A stretch of 64,000 nucleotides of DNA from Bog-756 sp963845485 (GCA_963845485.1 CAWJSI010000001.1:186001-250000), one strand, 5' to 3'; positions 37,101-46,135 are shown, counted from the stretch's first letter. The notes: generated from the letters alone by a model not told the origin. Numbers and translations are program-made.

Positions 37101-37634
37101 GCCTACGGGATCATCTGTACCGCGGTAGGGCGAGCTGACGCCGCTCGCGAAATTCTGAACGAGGGCATGGGGAGCGGATTTGCCGACCTCGCCGTCAACA
37201 ACTTCTGGATGACTTCAGTCATCGGATATGTGATCATCGCTCTCGAACTCGGTGATCGCGAGGCCGCCGAAAAGTTGCTGCCTGTCATCGAACCCCATGC
37301 TGCCGAAATCTCCCTGAACGGGGTCACGAGCCAAGGTCCAGTCGCTGCCTACGTGGGAAAACTGGAGTCCTTGTTGGGACGGTATTCCGAAGCGGATCAC
37401 CACCTGAGGTCGGCGTTGGCCACAGCCACCGCTTTTGGCTGGCCCTATCACCGGGCCACGACAATGTTCGCCCTTGCCCAGATGCAGCACCGGCACCGGG
37501 GCACCCTGGACGAGGAGGGGCGGTTGTGGCTCTCCGAGGCGTCCGAGCTCTGCCGGACCTATGGCTTCGCGAGCTGGATCGACCAGATTGACGATCTGGC
37601 CGCCAGGCTGTCGCCCACGGCGGTACTGCCGTAA
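34116..37634 (+). CDS. SARP/BTAD-AAA-TPR transcriptional activator (AfsR/LAL-like)
   Basis: 1172 aa from a GTG. Residues about 8-90 form a winged-helix DNA-binding domain, and 100-235 a BTAD helical repeat (RGLLIRALALAGRQADALRAFHAYQSLL). An AAA/NACHT-like ATPase begins at FVGRSVEQ near 265, with Walker A VGGEAGMGKTTLL near 291 and Walker B LVLILDDLQWAEP near 408. The last 500 residues are TPR-like repeats. Such regulators bind ATP, sense an unknown signal through the repeats and switch on secondary metabolism or detoxification genes. The two small genes after it follow closely and may be targets. Confidence 0.9.
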   Translation: MSSQDSAVVSVRVLGAVCGVTSDGSIIDVPSASQRRLLGLLAVHTPQQLRTEWLADVLGVTPGALRTTISRLRTTIGAATLRTTSTGYSLEGDVDAAQFCSAVANVDKAKDRLGALERALTLWAGPALEEFQSEEWARSETARLTEIHAATVDDYIEKLIGVHRESDAIAQAEGQIGDYPYRDRTRGLLIRALALAGRQADALRAFHAYQSLLIEEFGTEPSAEVIRIERRVATGWNGVDLERSDSEPIGALDIPLSGNLAHRVAFVGRSVEQEALLSQLARAAEGGLRCAVVGGEAGMGKTTLLAEFANAVSSSATATVLYGRCDETGVPLEPFRSVLDTCVEYAPLDLLTEHVAHLGGELVRLCPRLKIRVATTPAPTSSDDATERFLAFEAATDLFRRMAGRRPLVLILDDLQWAEPTALLLLRQLVRKLADAPVLVLVSRRDPGGRMSDQLRTALAELEQGEVAHLQLTGLNEAELAELVVAATRAVPDPELRRATARLRNESAGNPLYASQLVRHWMDLGRTTQGEGRQGRPTMVMPEGVPPSLREIVWSRVRTLGQDASTVLAAASLLGAEFSEDVLIDTLDLPEATVLEALDAAVAAGILINLRSVRRSMRFVHALVANAMYSEIGPSSRARMHERIVRVLAREDKPLHPDVVLQLARHCALAGLPDETLHWSISAGDYAFDHLAPIEAARHYRVALDAAEAMHQPDAQRADLLVRLGHAQYRAGDPSAQATLVQGANLARVSGQNESLIRAALAADLGIARMDRFAQEYSEVVEAALAVADPADVATYSRLLALVSMSLVYTPDLERRQSLAHQALRLAEESGDPAIVAGVAPPVLTALWAPGNEGLRNQVAARTLAAAEASGDPLLQFRVNFAARQVAIESGDPVMASRTLVRLRATATAVGEPHLDWVVLLCEIFDATMTGRLADAEALAAEALDFGLQIGAPDAFAMYAGQFFVLCTFAGRHGELFPLVEKAVSENPALLPFRLAYGIICTAVGRADAAREILNEGMGSGFADLAVNNFWMTSVIGYVIIALELGDREAAEKLLPVIEPHAAEISLNGVTSQGPVAAYVGKLESLLGRYSEADHHLRSALATATAFGWPYHRATTMFALAQMQHRHRGTLDEEGRLWLSEASELCRTYGFASWIDQIDDLAARLSPTAVLP

Positions 37635-37743
37635 CTCTGCCTGACCCCTTGAACTGACGCGCGGGTGACGCGGGGAAACCCGCAGGATGATCCACGACGC
37701 CGCAGGCGAAGAGTCGCCGACCCGGCAGAAAAGAGCACAACTG

Positions 37744-38004
37744 ATGACGACGCTGGTAATCACCCATGAGGTTGACGACGTCGAACACTGGCAAAACTCA
37801 ACTCGCCGTGTCGACTACTTCGGGCCGCTTGGCATCACCACACGAACGTTCATCGACCCGGAAAAGTCCAACCATGTGGGACTGATCGTCGAGTGTCCCA
37901 GTCTCGAGGCATTCCAAAAGGCTCTCGAAGGTGAAGGGGCTGCCGAAGCCATGAAGGTCGACGGCGTCCATCCCGAGACCTTGCAGATGCTCGTAGAAGG
38001 CTGA
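37744..38004 (+). CDS. Small alpha-beta barrel (ABM-like) protein
   Basis: 86 aa. The pattern TTLVITHEVDDVEHWQNSTRR, NHVGLIVECPSLEAFQKAL and a final PETLQMLVEG strand fits the dimeric alpha-beta barrel (stress-responsive A/B barrel, ABM-like) fold. Such small proteins often act as monooxygenases or dehydratases, or have no known activity. It lies 110 bp after the SARP gene and three bases before the MDMPI-like gene, so the latter two are one transcript. Confidence 0.65.
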   Translation: MTTLVITHEVDDVEHWQNSTRRVDYFGPLGITTRTFIDPEKSNHVGLIVECPSLEAFQKALEGEGAAEAMKVDGVHPETLQMLVEG

Positions 38005-38007
38005 CCC

Positions 38008-38562
38008 GTGGACGTCATCTCGGCGCTGGAACGGTCCTACGACCAGACAGCACGGCTGGTCGTCGACCTCACCGAAGCCGAGCTCGCTTCATTCTCACCA
38101 TGCGCGGACTGGGATGTGCGGGCGACAGTCAATCACCTGCTCGGCGCCACATGGATGTTCACGCTCGTCAACAAAGGCCAAGCCGCGGATGAAGATGCTG
38201 GAGACATCATCGGAGATGATCCCAGGCTGGCCGTCACCGCTGCAGCGAAGGAAAATCTCGCCAGCTGGCGCCAACCCGACGCCTTTGCGGGTGAACGTAG
38301 CTATTTCTTCGGCACGTTCCCGGCGACTGGGGCGGCCATGCTCAACCTCGGTGAGGTCGTCGTGCACAACTGGGACGTGGCCAAGGGAGCTGGTCGCAAC
38401 TCGGCGATCGAGCCCGTGATAGGGCAGATGGTCTACGACTGGTGGAGCTCCATGAGGCTCGACGACTTCCGCAGCCACGGTGCCTTCGGCCCAGAAGTCA
38501 CCGTGCCGGCTTCGGCTTCGATCGGCGATCGTCTTGTCGGCCTGCTCGGTCGGAAACCATGA
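38008..38562 (+). CDS. TIGR03086-type DinB/MDMPI (mycothiol-type) protein
   Basis: 184 aa from a GTG. The start ISALERSYDQTARLVVDLTEAEL, then SPCADWDVRATVNHLLGATWMF, and the helix VVVHNWDVAKGAG, are the landmarks of the mycothiol-dependent maleylpyruvate isomerase-like N-terminal domain found only in mycothiol-making actinobacteria. Metal-type histidines are in VNHLL and VVHNWD. It follows the ABM gene by three bases. The exact thiol reaction is unknown. A second family member is at 58156-58887. Confidence 0.85.
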   Translation: MDVISALERSYDQTARLVVDLTEAELASFSPCADWDVRATVNHLLGATWMFTLVNKGQAADEDAGDIIGDDPRLAVTAAAKENLASWRQPDAFAGERSYFFGTFPATGAAMLNLGEVVVHNWDVAKGAGRNSAIEPVIGQMVYDWWSSMRLDDFRSHGAFGPEVTVPASASIGDRLVGLLGRKP

Positions 38563-38787
38563 GCGGACGACCCGACGTCGACCGAGGACTCCTGGCTCGG
38601 AAGGGTGATGGCTCTGTCTCACCCAGATGGGCTCAGGTTGAGGCACTGCTGGCCCGACCAGGGGGGCCAAGCCGATGGCGCAGTCGGGTTTCGACCAGCG
38701 AAACCAATAAGTAGGAACGACGTCGATACGTATCCATGCATAACCACCCTCTCGGTTGAGCCGGGGGGAGAGTAAGGAGAAGCGAAT

Positions 38788-39063
38788 ATGGCCTACCTTC
38801 AAGTGCATTTCTGGCCCGGAGGGACCGAGGAGCAGTACCAGGCGATGATCAAGGTCCTGCACCCCGAGGTGGGTCTCCCCGAGGGCCAGCGTTCCCACGT
38901 CAGCGGCCCGACGGAGGGCGGCTACCTGATCGTCGTCGTCTGGGAATCGAAGGAGCAGAGCGAAGCCTTCATGAAGAACACGCTCGTGCCAGCGCTGCCG
39001 GTCGACGGAGGATTCGTCGGGGTGCCGGACGAACGCACTGCCCAGGTCGCTCACGACGATTGA
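38788..39063 (+). CDS. Small ABM-like protein
   Basis: 91 aa with a strong AAGGAG site nine bases before the ATG. The segments AYLQVHFWPGGTEEQYQAMIKVL, GYLIVVVWESKEQSEAFMKNTL and PVDGGFVG fit a dimeric alpha-beta barrel protein, like the one at 37744-38004 but only distantly related to it. A clear terminator follows at 39128-39157. The preceding 225-bp gap holds no convincing gene. A 51-residue frame starting at 38559 was rejected. Function unknown. Confidence 0.7.
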   Translation: MAYLQVHFWPGGTEEQYQAMIKVLHPEVGLPEGQRSHVSGPTEGGYLIVVVWESKEQSEAFMKNTLVPALPVDGGFVGVPDERTAQVAHDD

Positions 39064-39127
39064 CCAGGGGAGGGTCTGGGGTGCCTCAGCGAGCCGAAGG
39101 GCAGCGGGTGCCTCAGGGTTGCTGAAG

Positions 39128-39157
39128 GTGGGCTGGGGCCAATAGGTCCCAGCCCAC
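39128..39157 (+). terminator. Strong intrinsic terminator hairpin
   Basis: Perfect 10-bp arms GTGGGCTGGG and CCCAGCCCAC with a 10-base loop, followed by TGCCTTT. Located 65 bp after the ABM gene stop, it ends the small operon beginning at 37744 or 38788. The remaining space to 39500 is a promoter region with no gene. Confidence 0.65.
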
Positions 39158-39325
39158 TGCCTTTCCGACTTCGTCAGGGTCGTTCCGAATCGAACGTGCG
39201 AAGTGCCCCTGCTGACGACAACCCGTGGGATTGCCGTTGCATTTTGCTGGGTCGCTGACCTATTCGAACTCCGACGGGACCGAGGCACTCTGAAGGTGGT
39301 TCGGTCCACGGCGCGGCAGGTCCAG

Positions 39326-39354
39326 TTGAAGGGGTGACGCAGCCGCAATAGTCT
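39326..39354 (+). promoter_or_regulatory. Possible promoter of the TauD-type gene
   Basis: TTGAAG (39326-39331) and TAGTCT (39349-39354) are spaced by 17 bp. Both boxes deviate from consensus, so this is only a candidate. Confidence 0.3.
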
Positions 39355-39500
39355 ACCTTTCCAATCGGGTTACTATGGTTTTGAAGGAGACTCGAACTGG
39401 CCACGTAGGGGTGGTGAAGGCGAGGGCTCAGGCCGATGGGCTGAGCGCTTCTCTCATCCGACCTCAGGAGCCCAGCCGACTAGGGAAGGACAGGTAGGCC

Positions 39501-40436
39501 ATGGTTGTCGACACAGGACGGACCGAGCCGGAGACGCTGCCAACGGCGAGCGGGGTCTGGGATGGAGATGACGTACCAGGGCTGCGGATCGAACTTCTCT
39601 CGGCAACGATCGGCGCGGTCATCCGAGGGGTGGACCTCCGAGACCTGACTGACGAACAGGTATCGGACATTCGACGGGTGTGGGTGGAGCGCAAGGTCGT
39701 CTTCTTTCCGGATCAGCACCTCGACGACGAGGCTCATCTCGCCTTTGGTCGCCGCTTCGGCGAGCTGACCGAGGGACATCCGGTTATCCCGGCCCTCGAT
39801 GGCCAACCCCACATCCACGAGATCGACTACACCAAGGAGTTTGAGTCCTACGCCCGCCGGACAGACGTCCGCCCTCGACGCCGCGGCCTGGGATGGCACA
39901 CGGATGTGACCTTCATGGCCCACCCTCCCGCCGGTTCGATTCTGAATGCCCTCGACATCCCCCGAGCTGGCGGCGACACCCTCTGGTCCGACCAGCAATC
40001 CGCCTTCGAGGACCTGAGCCCTGCACTCCAAGACTTCCTACTCTCGCTGCACGCAGTCCACGACGGACGCCTCGCCTTCCAGCACATCCTCGATCAGAGA
40101 GGGGAGGGCCGGTGGGAGGGGCAAGTTGTCACCAACCTGGATCCGGTCGTGCACCCAGTGATCCGCACACACCCGGAGACGGGTCAGAGGGCGCTCTTCG
40201 TCAACCCGGGGTTCACATCCCACATCGTGGAGCTCGAGCGGGGCGAGAGCGACGCGCTCCTCGCCTTTCTATACGCCCACTCGGTGCGCCCCGAGTACAC
40301 CGTCCGCTACCACTGGTCCGCCGGCGACGTCGGGTTCTGGGACAACCGCACCACGCAGCATTCAGTGGCCGGCGACTACGGCGAGCAACACCGGCGCATT
40401 CATCGGGTGACCTTGAGGGGCGACGTCCCAGGTTGA
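39501..40436 (+). CDS. TauD/TfdA-family Fe(II)/2-oxoglutarate dioxygenase
   Basis: 311 aa. The iron ligands are in GLGWHTDVTFM (H-x-D) and in the distal TQHSVAGDY histidine. The 2-oxoglutarate arginine is in HRRIHRVTLRG near the end. The start LLSATIGAVIRGVDLRDLTDEQV and KVVFFPDQ are typical of taurine/alkylsulfate dioxygenases. The enzymes hydroxylate taurine, alkyl sulfates or aryloxy acids. No sulfonate transporter is near, so the substrate stays open. Two hairpins follow the stop. Confidence 0.9.
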   Translation: MVVDTGRTEPETLPTASGVWDGDDVPGLRIELLSATIGAVIRGVDLRDLTDEQVSDIRRVWVERKVVFFPDQHLDDEAHLAFGRRFGELTEGHPVIPALDGQPHIHEIDYTKEFESYARRTDVRPRRRGLGWHTDVTFMAHPPAGSILNALDIPRAGGDTLWSDQQSAFEDLSPALQDFLLSLHAVHDGRLAFQHILDQRGEGRWEGQVVTNLDPVVHPVIRTHPETGQRALFVNPGFTSHIVELERGESDALLAFLYAHSVRPEYTVRYHWSAGDVGFWDNRTTQHSVAGDYGEQHRRIHRVTLRGDVPG

Positions 40437-40476
40437 GTCCTCAACGCGGCTGAGGCTCCGGCGTACCTGGCGTTAC

Positions 40477-40510
40477 GGCCCAATGGGAGGGTGTCCGCTC
40501 CCACTGGGCC
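40477..40510 (+). terminator. First of two tandem hairpins after the TauD-type gene
   Basis: Arms GGCCCAATGGGAG and CTCCCACTGGGCC pair with a single internal mismatch around an eight-base loop, 40 bp after the stop. Confidence 0.55.
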
Positions 40511-40633
40511 ATCGAGGCTCGGGAAACCACCGGCCGTAGATCCCGCATTCGTGATCAGCGTGCAGATCATGGCCGTTTGTTCCCCCAACCTGCACCCAGC
40601 CCTCGACTCAAGTCGTTGCTGAACGATGAGGCT

Positions 40634-40663
40634 GAGGGCGAGGTCCCTACGAACCTCGCCCTC
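40634..40663 (+). terminator. Second tandem hairpin
   Basis: Perfect 11-bp arms GAGGGCGAGGT and ACCTCGCCCTC around eight bases. With the first hairpin it probably insulates the TauD-type gene from the PadR operon. No gene is seen in 40437-40761. Confidence 0.6.
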
Positions 40664-40761
40664 TCGTCATCGACTGTGCCCGCACTCGTCTCCCAGCAGC
40701 CCAACTGAACCCTGCCGCTCCCACCAGTTGGTGTTCAAGGGCGCTCCTTTTCAGGCATCTC

Positions 40762-40805
40762 TTGACTGACAGGGCTTTATCAATCAGAATACTCTAAATA
40801 GAGTA
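40762..40805 (+). promoter_or_regulatory. PadR promoter with perfect operator
   Basis: A -35 box TTGACT (40762-40767) and a weaker -10 box CAGAAT (40785-40790) are 17 bp apart. The perfect palindrome TACTCTA-AA-TAGAGTA (40790-40805) begins on the last base of the -10 box, a position where a bound dimer would block transcription. It lies 22 bp before the padR start. Confidence 0.7.
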
Positions 40806-40826
40806 CCCTTCCAGGAGTTAGTCACT

Positions 40827-41500
40827 ATGGCCGGACGAAATCGATCGAATCCACTGGCCCTCGCCGTCCTGCTTTGCCTGTACGAGCGCCCGATGCACCC
40901 CTACGAGGTGGCCACCACACTCCGCCAGCGCAACAAGCACGAGAGTGTCCGGCTCAACTACGGCTCGTTGTATGCCGTGGTCACCTCACTCGAGCGGAGA
41001 GGGCTGATCACGCCCCTCGAGACGGCCCGGGAAGGTCGGCTGCCCGAGCGCACCGTCTACGAGCTGACCGACTCGGGCCGGGTGGAGGCCCATGACTGGC
41101 TCACCGAACTGGTTGCGACGCCCGTGAAGGAGTATCCCGCCTTCGAGGCGGCGCTTTCGTTCCTTCCGGCGTTGCCGCCGGTCGACGTAGTCGGACTCCT
41201 GAAGGAGCGGGCCCTCCGCTTGGAGACGGAGATCGCCCAGGCGCGGGCATCCGATGACATCACCGAGAAGATCGGACTTCCCCGCATCTTCTCGATCGAA
41301 GGTGAGTACCGGATAGCCCTGCTGGAGGCTGAACTCGACTTCACCCTCCAGCTTGCCTCCGACATCGAGAACGGGACCCTGGGCGGCGTCGATTGGTGGC
41401 GGAGCGTTCACGAGCCAGGGGCCGAGCCCGTAGCCCTCCCACCGTCAATCGAACCGACTTCATCCCCCGACAAACTACGACGACCGAAACGAGACGAGCT

Positions 41501-41504
<4 letters not shown>
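40827..41504 (+). CDS. PadR-family transcriptional regulator
   Basis: 225 aa. The winged helix starts at LALAVLLCLYERPMHPYEVATTLRQRN and includes NYGSLYAVVTSLERRGLITP, a standard PadR signature with the long wing (PERTVYELTDSG). The C-terminal Vir helix domain (residues 95-190) mediates dimerisation. The stop overlaps the ABC ATPase start by four bases, so regulator and pump form one operon. Drug-responsive PadR proteins such as LmrR have the same arrangement. Palindrome and promoter lie directly upstream. Confidence 0.9.
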
Positions 41505-42504
<1,000 letters not shown>

Positions 42505-42508
<4 letters not shown>

Positions 42509-43263
42509 AGCTCGTTCGTGATACGGGTCTCCTGTTTCACCGGTACACGATCCAGATGCTGCGGAATCCAGTGTGGCTGTTCGTCGGATTCTCCACGCCA
42601 CTGCTCTACCTGGTCCTGTTCACCCCACTGCTCAAGCACTTCTCCGGGCCCAACACATCCTCGGCCAGTGTGATCGACCTCTTTCTCCCCGGCATTCTTG
42701 CGCTCCTGGCCTTCGCCAGCGGCATGTCCGGGGGATTCGGGACGATCTTCGAGCTCCAGTCCGGCGTCATTGAACGGCTCCGGGTCACACCGGCCAGCCG
42801 GTTCGCCATCCTTATGGGGCCACTCCTGTCGGGGATGTTGATGATGTTCGTCTTCGACGCCGTGGTGGTGGCGGCAGCAACCGGTTTCGGCTTCTCCATC
42901 GATTGGGGAGGACTGGCTGTCCTGGGCATCCTGCTCGGCCTGCTGATGGTCACCATGTCGGCCTTCTCCGTGGCCACGGCCCTCGTGACCAAGGAGATCA
43001 GCAGCTTCGCAGCCATCATCAACGGCCTGAACCTTCCCGTACTGCTCCTGGGCGGTGTCCTTCTGCCCATTTCGCTCGGACCGTTGTGGATGCGGGTCCT
43101 GGCCCACTTCAACCCGCTCTTCTACGCCGTCGAAGGGGCAAGGGCTCTGTCTGCGGGCGCCTACTCGAACCCAGCTGTGTGGCAGGCCTTTGCCGTGCTC
43201 ATACCGCTGTGTGTCGTTGTCGTCACGTGGGCCACCGGGGTGTTCCGGCGAGCCGTGGCCTGA
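42505..43263 (+). CDS. drrB: DrrB-type ABC-2 permease
   Basis: 252 aa with six membrane helices (VWLFVGFSTPLLYLVLF, LPGILALLAFASGMSGG, and others). The conserved ABC-2 stretch GVIERLRVTPASRFAILMGP and the later FNPLFYAVEGARALSAG match DrrB proteins. ATG overlaps the ATPase stop, giving tight coupling. A hairpin at 43286-43314 ends the operon. By family and context it is the membrane half of a PadR-controlled efflux pump. Confidence 0.92.
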
Positions 43264-43285
43264 GAGGCGATGCGCGTCCGGCGCT

Positions 43286-43314
43286 CCTTTGTCGGGAAAC
43301 CGGGCCGACAAGGG
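43286..43314 (+). terminator. Hairpin after the drrAB-like operon
   Basis: Arms CCTTTGTCGG and CCGACAAGGG, with one wobble pair, enclose nine bases, 22 bp after the permease stop. Confidence 0.5.
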
Positions 43315-43500
43315 CATGCTCCGGGCTGAATGGCCCCTAGCCGGACCAGCTGGGGAGGGGGCGAGCTCTCGACCGACCACCAGGGCAGAACAATTCGGGA
43401 ACTTCTCATTCAGAGCGCGATTAGTTCCGACGTCCCCGTCGGTACGTATTGGCGAGTGCCGGGGAACCCCCCGGTCGACCCGATCACAAGGGAGCAAGCA

Positions 43501-43911
43501 ATGTCAGACAGTCGTGCGGAAGACCAGGTCGCCATCCAGGCCGTGCTGGAAGAGTCGTACAAGGCCTGGGAGGCTGGCGACGCCGACGGCATGGTCGCCG
43601 ACTACACCGAAGGTGCGACCGCCATCATGACCGGCTCGCTCCGTCTTGGCCGCAGTGTGATCCGCGAAAGTATGGACAAGGCTTTCAATGGGCCGCTGAA
43701 GGGCAGCGCGACTTCCAACTCGCAGGTCAGCCTGCGCTTCGTGGGGAGGGACGCTGCCATCGTCATCAGCGAATCCGGCATCCTGTTCGCCGGCGAAACC
43801 AGTGTCCCGGACGCCCGTAAGGTGAACGCGACCTGGGTATTCGAGAAGCGTGACGGCCAGTGGCTGATCGCCGCGTATCACAACAGCCCGGTGCTGGCGC
43901 CTGGTCAGTGA
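43501..43911 (+). CDS. SnoaL-like (DUF4440/SgcJ) protein
   Basis: 136 aa from the ATG at 43501 with GGGAG eight bases upstream. A longer frame starts at 43330 but lacks family support. The cone-shaped SnoaL fold is clear: DQVAIQAVLEESYKAWEAGDADGMVADYTEGA, then SLRLGRSVIRESM, and VNATWVFEKRDGQWLIAAYHNSPV. Relatives are polyketide cyclases, isomerases and ligand-binding proteins. It lies 28 bp before an ECF sigma gene that itself carries a SnoaL tail, so it may sense the same ligand. Confidence 0.85.
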   Translation: MSDSRAEDQVAIQAVLEESYKAWEAGDADGMVADYTEGATAIMTGSLRLGRSVIRESMDKAFNGPLKGSATSNSQVSLRFVGRDAAIVISESGILFAGETSVPDARKVNATWVFEKRDGQWLIAAYHNSPVLAPGQ

Positions 43912-43939
43912 ACACTGCGAAGACCAAAAGAGGGTGGGT

Positions 43940-44920
43940 GTGACGACGAAGACCGCGGACTTCGACCGCTTGATCGAACCCTTTCGGACCGAGCTCCTTG
44001 CCTACTGCTACCGGATGCTCGGGTCGGCTCACGACGCAGAAGACCTGGTCCAGGACACCTACCTGAGGGCGTGGCGGGCGCGGGAGCAGTACGACGAGAC
44101 TCGCAGCTCACTACGTACCTGGCTCTACCGGATTGCCACCAACGTCTGCCTCACCGCCCTGGAGGTCCGCGATCGGCGACCGCTGCCGTCGGGGGTGGTG
44201 GCCGCATCGGACCCACTCGGCCCGCTTGTTCCAGGAGAGAACGTTGCCTGGCTCCAGCCCTTACCGGACTCCTGGCTGGATGGAGGCGATCCGGCTCTCG
44301 CCGCTGTCGACCGCAGCAGCCTGCGTTTGGCTTTTGCCGCCGCCCTGCAGCATCTGTCGGCCCGTCAACGTGGCGTTCTGATCCTGCGCGACGTCCTCAG
44401 GTTCTCCACCATCGAAGTGGCTGATGTGCTCGGCACCTCCGTTGCATCGGTGAATAGTGCTCTGCAGCGCGCCCGTGCTCGGATGAAAGACGTCGGGGTG
44501 GGAATGGAACGCCTCAGTGAGCCGTCCGCAACCGAGCAGCGCGCCTGGATCGATCGCTACATGAGCGCGTTCGAACGGGCCGACGTCGAAGACCTCAAGC
44601 GGCTCCTCACCGAGGACGTGCTGATGGAGATGCCGCCCATGACTAACTGGTTTGTCGGACCTGACAACTACGGCCTGTTCATGGAATGGGTCTTCGAGAA
44701 GGCTGGGACCGACTGGTGGCTGCAGGCGGTCGAAGCCAACGGCCAGCCCGGGTTCGCCGCCTATCGCCGTGTCGACGGCCGATACGAGTTGCATACTCTG
44801 CAACTATTTACGGTCACCAGCGACGGCATCAGCCGGAACTCGGTATTTCAGGACTCCGAAGTATTTTCCTCATTCGGTCTGGCGACCACCTTCGACGCGC
44901 AGGACCTCACTGACTCTTGA
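43940..44920 (+). CDS. ECF sigma factor with SnoaL-like C-terminal domain
   Basis: 326 aa from the GTG at 43940, five bases after AGAGGG. Region 2 is LLAYCYRMLGSAHDAEDLVQDTYLRAWRA, and region 4 is LSARQRGVLILRDVLRFSTIEVADVLGTSVASVNSALQRARARM. Residues 205-326 form a SnoaL-like domain (AWIDRYMSAFERADVEDLKRLL). This architecture is typical of SigG/ECF41-type factors, in which the tail replaces an anti-sigma factor. No anti-sigma gene is present. It overlaps the converging TetR gene by 14 bases. Confidence 0.9.
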   Translation: MTTKTADFDRLIEPFRTELLAYCYRMLGSAHDAEDLVQDTYLRAWRAREQYDETRSSLRTWLYRIATNVCLTALEVRDRRPLPSGVVAASDPLGPLVPGENVAWLQPLPDSWLDGGDPALAAVDRSSLRLAFAAALQHLSARQRGVLILRDVLRFSTIEVADVLGTSVASVNSALQRARARMKDVGVGMERLSEPSATEQRAWIDRYMSAFERADVEDLKRLLTEDVLMEMPPMTNWFVGPDNYGLFMEWVFEKAGTDWWLQAVEANGQPGFAAYRRVDGRYELHTLQLFTVTSDGISRNSVFQDSEVFSSFGLATTFDAQDLTDS

Positions 44921-45509
44921 CCTGCGACTCGAAGGCGGTGGCTCCGGCCGTCCAGGTCTGGTCGAGGTCCGATCCGGGCGGGTAGCGCTCGTCCATCTCA
45001 AGGATCAACATGCCGTGGGCAAACGACCACAGCGCCTGAGCCAACGCAGAATCACCCGTGACGACGAACCATGGGTTGCCCGCCCACTCCTCCAAGCCGG
45101 CCGGCAGTCCGTCCCGATCGAGATACCCGGAGGTACAGAGCCGGTATAAGTTCGAGTGCTTCAGACAGTACTGACGGTAGGCGGCGAGAAGCCTGGCGAT
45201 GGGCGTGCCGGATGTCGATGCACGGAGCGCCTGATGGGATATCTCCCCAAACTCGAACAGAGCGTCCTCGATCAATGCCATCTCGACGCTCGATTTGCTC
45301 GAGAAATGCTTGTACAGCGACGGCGCCTGGATGCCCAACTCGTCAGCGATTCGCCGCATGGTCAGTGCGCTCGACCCCTCATCTTCAAGGATGCGCCGAG
45401 CGGTGACCATTATCTCGCGGGCACGATCGGTCCGAGTCGGCGCCGACACGGGCCGGGAAACCTCTCCGATCAGGAGCTCATTCTCGGATACGGACGACTT
45501 CGTGCTCAT
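44907..45509 (-). CDS. TetR-family transcriptional regulator
   Basis: 200 aa. The HTH is REIMVTARRILEDEGSSALTMRRIADELGIQAPSLYKHFSSKSSVEM. The C-terminal domain with LLAAYRQYCLKHSNLYRLCTSGYL and WSFAHGMLILEMDERYPP belongs to the TetR_C group of WHG type. It lies 97 bp downstream of the F420-type reductase on the same strand, and a double palindrome precedes that reductase. The simplest model is a self-regulated two-gene operon. Confidence 0.88.
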   Translation of the reverse strand: MSTKSSVSENELLIGEVSRPVSAPTRTDRAREIMVTARRILEDEGSSALTMRRIADELGIQAPSLYKHFSSKSSVEMALIEDALFEFGEISHQALRASTSGTPIARLLAAYRQYCLKHSNLYRLCTSGYLDRDGLPAGLEEWAGNPWFVVTGDSALAQALWSFAHGMLILEMDERYPPGSDLDQTWTAGATAFESQVKSQ

Positions 45510-45606
45510 CGGATCGCCTCAGGGCAACTGCTGTTGACCTTCTGATGCATCGTCCGCTTCGAGGACCACGGTCGAACGTCCATCCTGTTCCGGATTGCCA
45601 CTCCCC

Positions 45607-46068
45607 TCAGTTTTGTGCGGCCGAAAGTCGGAACACGGGATGGCTGGACGCGATCCGTTGGAGGTCGCTCTCGTCGGAGTCTGCTGTCACCCCATCAAAG
45701 AAGATGCCGACCTCTGACTTCCACTTGCGAAGGTAGGCACGGAGGATCGGGGCTTTCTCGCTGTCGGGCACTTCTTCTGCCGTTCGCTCGTCACGTCGAC
45801 GACCCAGCAGGAGGGTGAGCCCACCATTGGCGGCGCGAACATTGCGGACCCACTGGCCGTTGCCTCGAGCGGATACCAGATACTGACGTCCGTCGAGTTC
45901 GAGCAGGTTCACCGGGGTCCGACGCAGGTCGCCGCTCGTTCGTCCTCGGACCTCCAACACCCTGCTCCCCCAAACACTGATTCCTGCCTTGGTCAGCATC
46001 GAAACTGCGGGATTCATGACCTTCCTTGTCACCAGTCCAGGCTTCCTGTAGTGCGGCTGTGTGTCCAT
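45607..46068 (-). CDS. Deazaflavin (F420)-dependent nitroreductase-like protein
   Basis: 153 aa from the ATG at 46068. The frame upstream contains the operator and is not coding. The landmarks RVLEVRGRTSGDLRRTPVNLLELDGRQYLVSARGNGQWVRNVRAANGG are those of the Ddn family, which binds F420 or other flavins in a split beta-barrel. Family members reduce quinones, nitro compounds or aflatoxins. It is the first gene of the reductase-TetR operon, suggesting induction by a xenobiotic or redox-active compound. Confidence 0.88.
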   Translation of the reverse strand: MDTQPHYRKPGLVTRKVMNPAVSMLTKAGISVWGSRVLEVRGRTSGDLRRTPVNLLELDGRQYLVSARGNGQWVRNVRAANGGLTLLLGRRRDERTAEEVPDSEKAPILRAYLRKWKSEVGIFFDGVTADSDESDLQRIASSHPVFRLSAAQN

Positions 46069-46098
46069 GTCGGATTCTCCTCTCGAAGCTCTCGGCGA

Positions 46099-46135
46099 GC
46101 TAACGCTGTTAGCCAGTATGGCTAACAGCGTTAGC
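46099..46135. promoter_or_regulatory. Large nested operator upstream of the F420-type reductase
   Basis: A perfect 16-bp inverted repeat, arms at 46099-46114 (GCTAACGCTGTTAGCC) and 46120-46135 around AGTAT. Each arm is itself a palindrome, GCTAAC-N3-GTTAGC. Two adjacent dimer sites are expected for the co-operonic TetR protein. Confidence 0.8.

Noticed and set aside
38559..38714. 51-residue frame after the MDMPI-like gene
   Set aside because: The start overlaps the previous stop, but there is no ribosome site of its own, no family match and the end is low in information.
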